NCBI GenBank assembly: GCA_027532775.1
Contig: JAPZTO010000006.1
Location: 262,047 to 326,046 of the forward strand
DNA: 64,000 nucleotides
Direction of reading: 5' to 3'
Origin: Beijerinckiaceae bacterium
Lineage (GTDB): Bacteria > Pseudomonadota > Alphaproteobacteria > Rhizobiales > Beijerinckiaceae
The position numbers and the translations under genes were made by a program. The notes beneath the pieces are model-generated. The model was not told the origin of the DNA. It searched no databases and saw only the letters and a list, made by a program, of their open reading frames with translations. Of the stretch, positions 63,579 through 64,000 are shown piece after piece. Numbering within the stretch: position 1 is the first letter of the stretch; each line of letters begins with the position of its first letter.

Positions 63579-64000
63579 ATGAAGTTGCTGCGTGTGCTCG
63601 TGACGTCCGCCATTGTCGCCATTTCCGGTGCGGCCATGGCTCAGACGAAGGAATGGAAGGAAATCCGCATCGGCACCGAGGGCGCCTACCCGCCCTACAA
63701 CAATCTCAACGCGAAGAAGGAACTCGAGGGTTTCGAGATCGACTACATGAACGATCTCTGCGCGAAGATGAAGGTGAAGTGCACCTGGGTGGTCCAGGAC
63801 TGGGATGGCATCATTCCGGCGCTGCTGTCGAACAAGTATGACCTGATCGTGGCCGGCATGAATGCCACGCCCGAGCGCCAGAAGCGCGTCGATTTCACGG
63901 ATGTCTATACCGCGACGCCGATCGCCATGGCGGGCGCGAAGTCGATCACCTCGACCGACATCTCGCCGAATGCGCTCAAGGGCAAGAATGTCGGCGCGCA
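63579..64000 (+). CDS. Amino-acid ABC transporter binding protein (partial, 3' cut)
   Basis: The first 140 codons of a periplasmic solute-binding protein of the lysine/arginine/ornithine type (SBP_bac_3). The signal peptide (LVTSAIVAISGAAMAQ) is followed by IRIGTEGAYPPYNNL, GFEIDYMNDLCAKM and DWDGIIPALLSNKYDLIVAGMNATPERQKRVDFTDVY, the usual amino-acid contact regions. The ATG at 63579 follows AGGGAGAG. The gene runs off the window, and permease and ATPase genes probably lie beyond. The 294 bases before it carry the promoter and no other gene. Confidence 0.9.
   Translation, partial: MKLLRVLVTSAIVAISGAAMAQTKEWKEIRIGTEGAYPPYNNLNAKKELEGFEIDYMNDLCAKMKVKCTWVVQDWDGIIPALLSNKYDLIVAGMNATPERQKRVDFTDVYTATPIAMAGAKSITSTDISPNALKGKNVGA

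Overview
The window is a continuous piece of chromosome from a high-GC alphaproteobacterium, most likely a member of Hyphomicrobiales (Rhizobiales). The basis is a Porin_2-type porin, an Omp25/31-like barrel protein, DUF2865, DUF2783 and DUF2059 proteins, a class II DAHP synthase, citramalate synthase, pssA-psd pairing, the dapA-smpB linkage, and REP-like palindromes of a kind I recall from this order. No rRNA, integrase, transposase, phage module or CRISPR array was seen. One tRNA gene, tRNA-Val(CAC), is present. Nearly all the DNA is coding, in short operons on both strands.

Layout. 0.5-11 kb: NYN-domain protein and type 5 uracil-DNA glycosylase; the facing dapA-paiB-like-smpB operon; an alpha/beta hydrolase; a two-gene envelope unit (OmpA protein with tandem BON-like repeats plus a membrane-anchored helix-hairpin-helix protein); a major porin with its own terminator; psd-pssA for phosphatidylethanolamine synthesis. 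11-20 kb: a small unknown gene with a strong ribosome site and terminator, an Atm1-type ABC exporter, a LOG-family hydrolase, and a tightly overlapping cysS-GNAT-GFA-cimA operon. 20-26.7 kb: a probable aromatic-acid catabolic locus (FAD monooxygenase, DUF2783, MBL-fold protein, FAH-family hydrolase, TRAP binding protein, MarR regulator) with a higBA toxin-antitoxin pair placed inside it on the opposite strand. 26.8-41.3 kb: housekeeping and envelope genes (DUF2865, gltX, nadE, Omp31-like protein, two related small secreted proteins, aroG, Fe-ADH, EamA exporter, gor, DUF2059, rpiA, gph). 41.3-50.3 kb: a periplasmic wall and defence locus, with a trypsin-like protein that has lost catalytic residues, divergent from a giant alpha-2-macroglobulin and penicillin-binding protein 1C. 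50.4-56.5 kb: two chemoreceptors (one soluble, with PilZ), tRNA-Val, an L,D-transpeptidase, a DUF971 protein and moaA. 56.6-64 kb: an EamA exporter, TRAP permeases dctQ-dctM, an AAC(3)-I-like acetyltransferase, the TRAP binding protein dctP, an Mrp/ApbC Fe-S ATPase and the start of an amino-acid ABC binding protein cut by the window end.

Themes. Much of the window serves the envelope (porins, OmpA, lipid synthesis, PBP1C, L,D-transpeptidase, A2M). Nutrient capture is served by two paralogous TRAP binding proteins and an ABC binding protein. The parts least explained by known systems are the BON-repeat OmpA plus membrane HHH pair, the pseudo-protease facing A2M-PBP1C, the PilZ-containing chemoreceptor, and the catabolic locus split by higBA with palindromes at its promoters.
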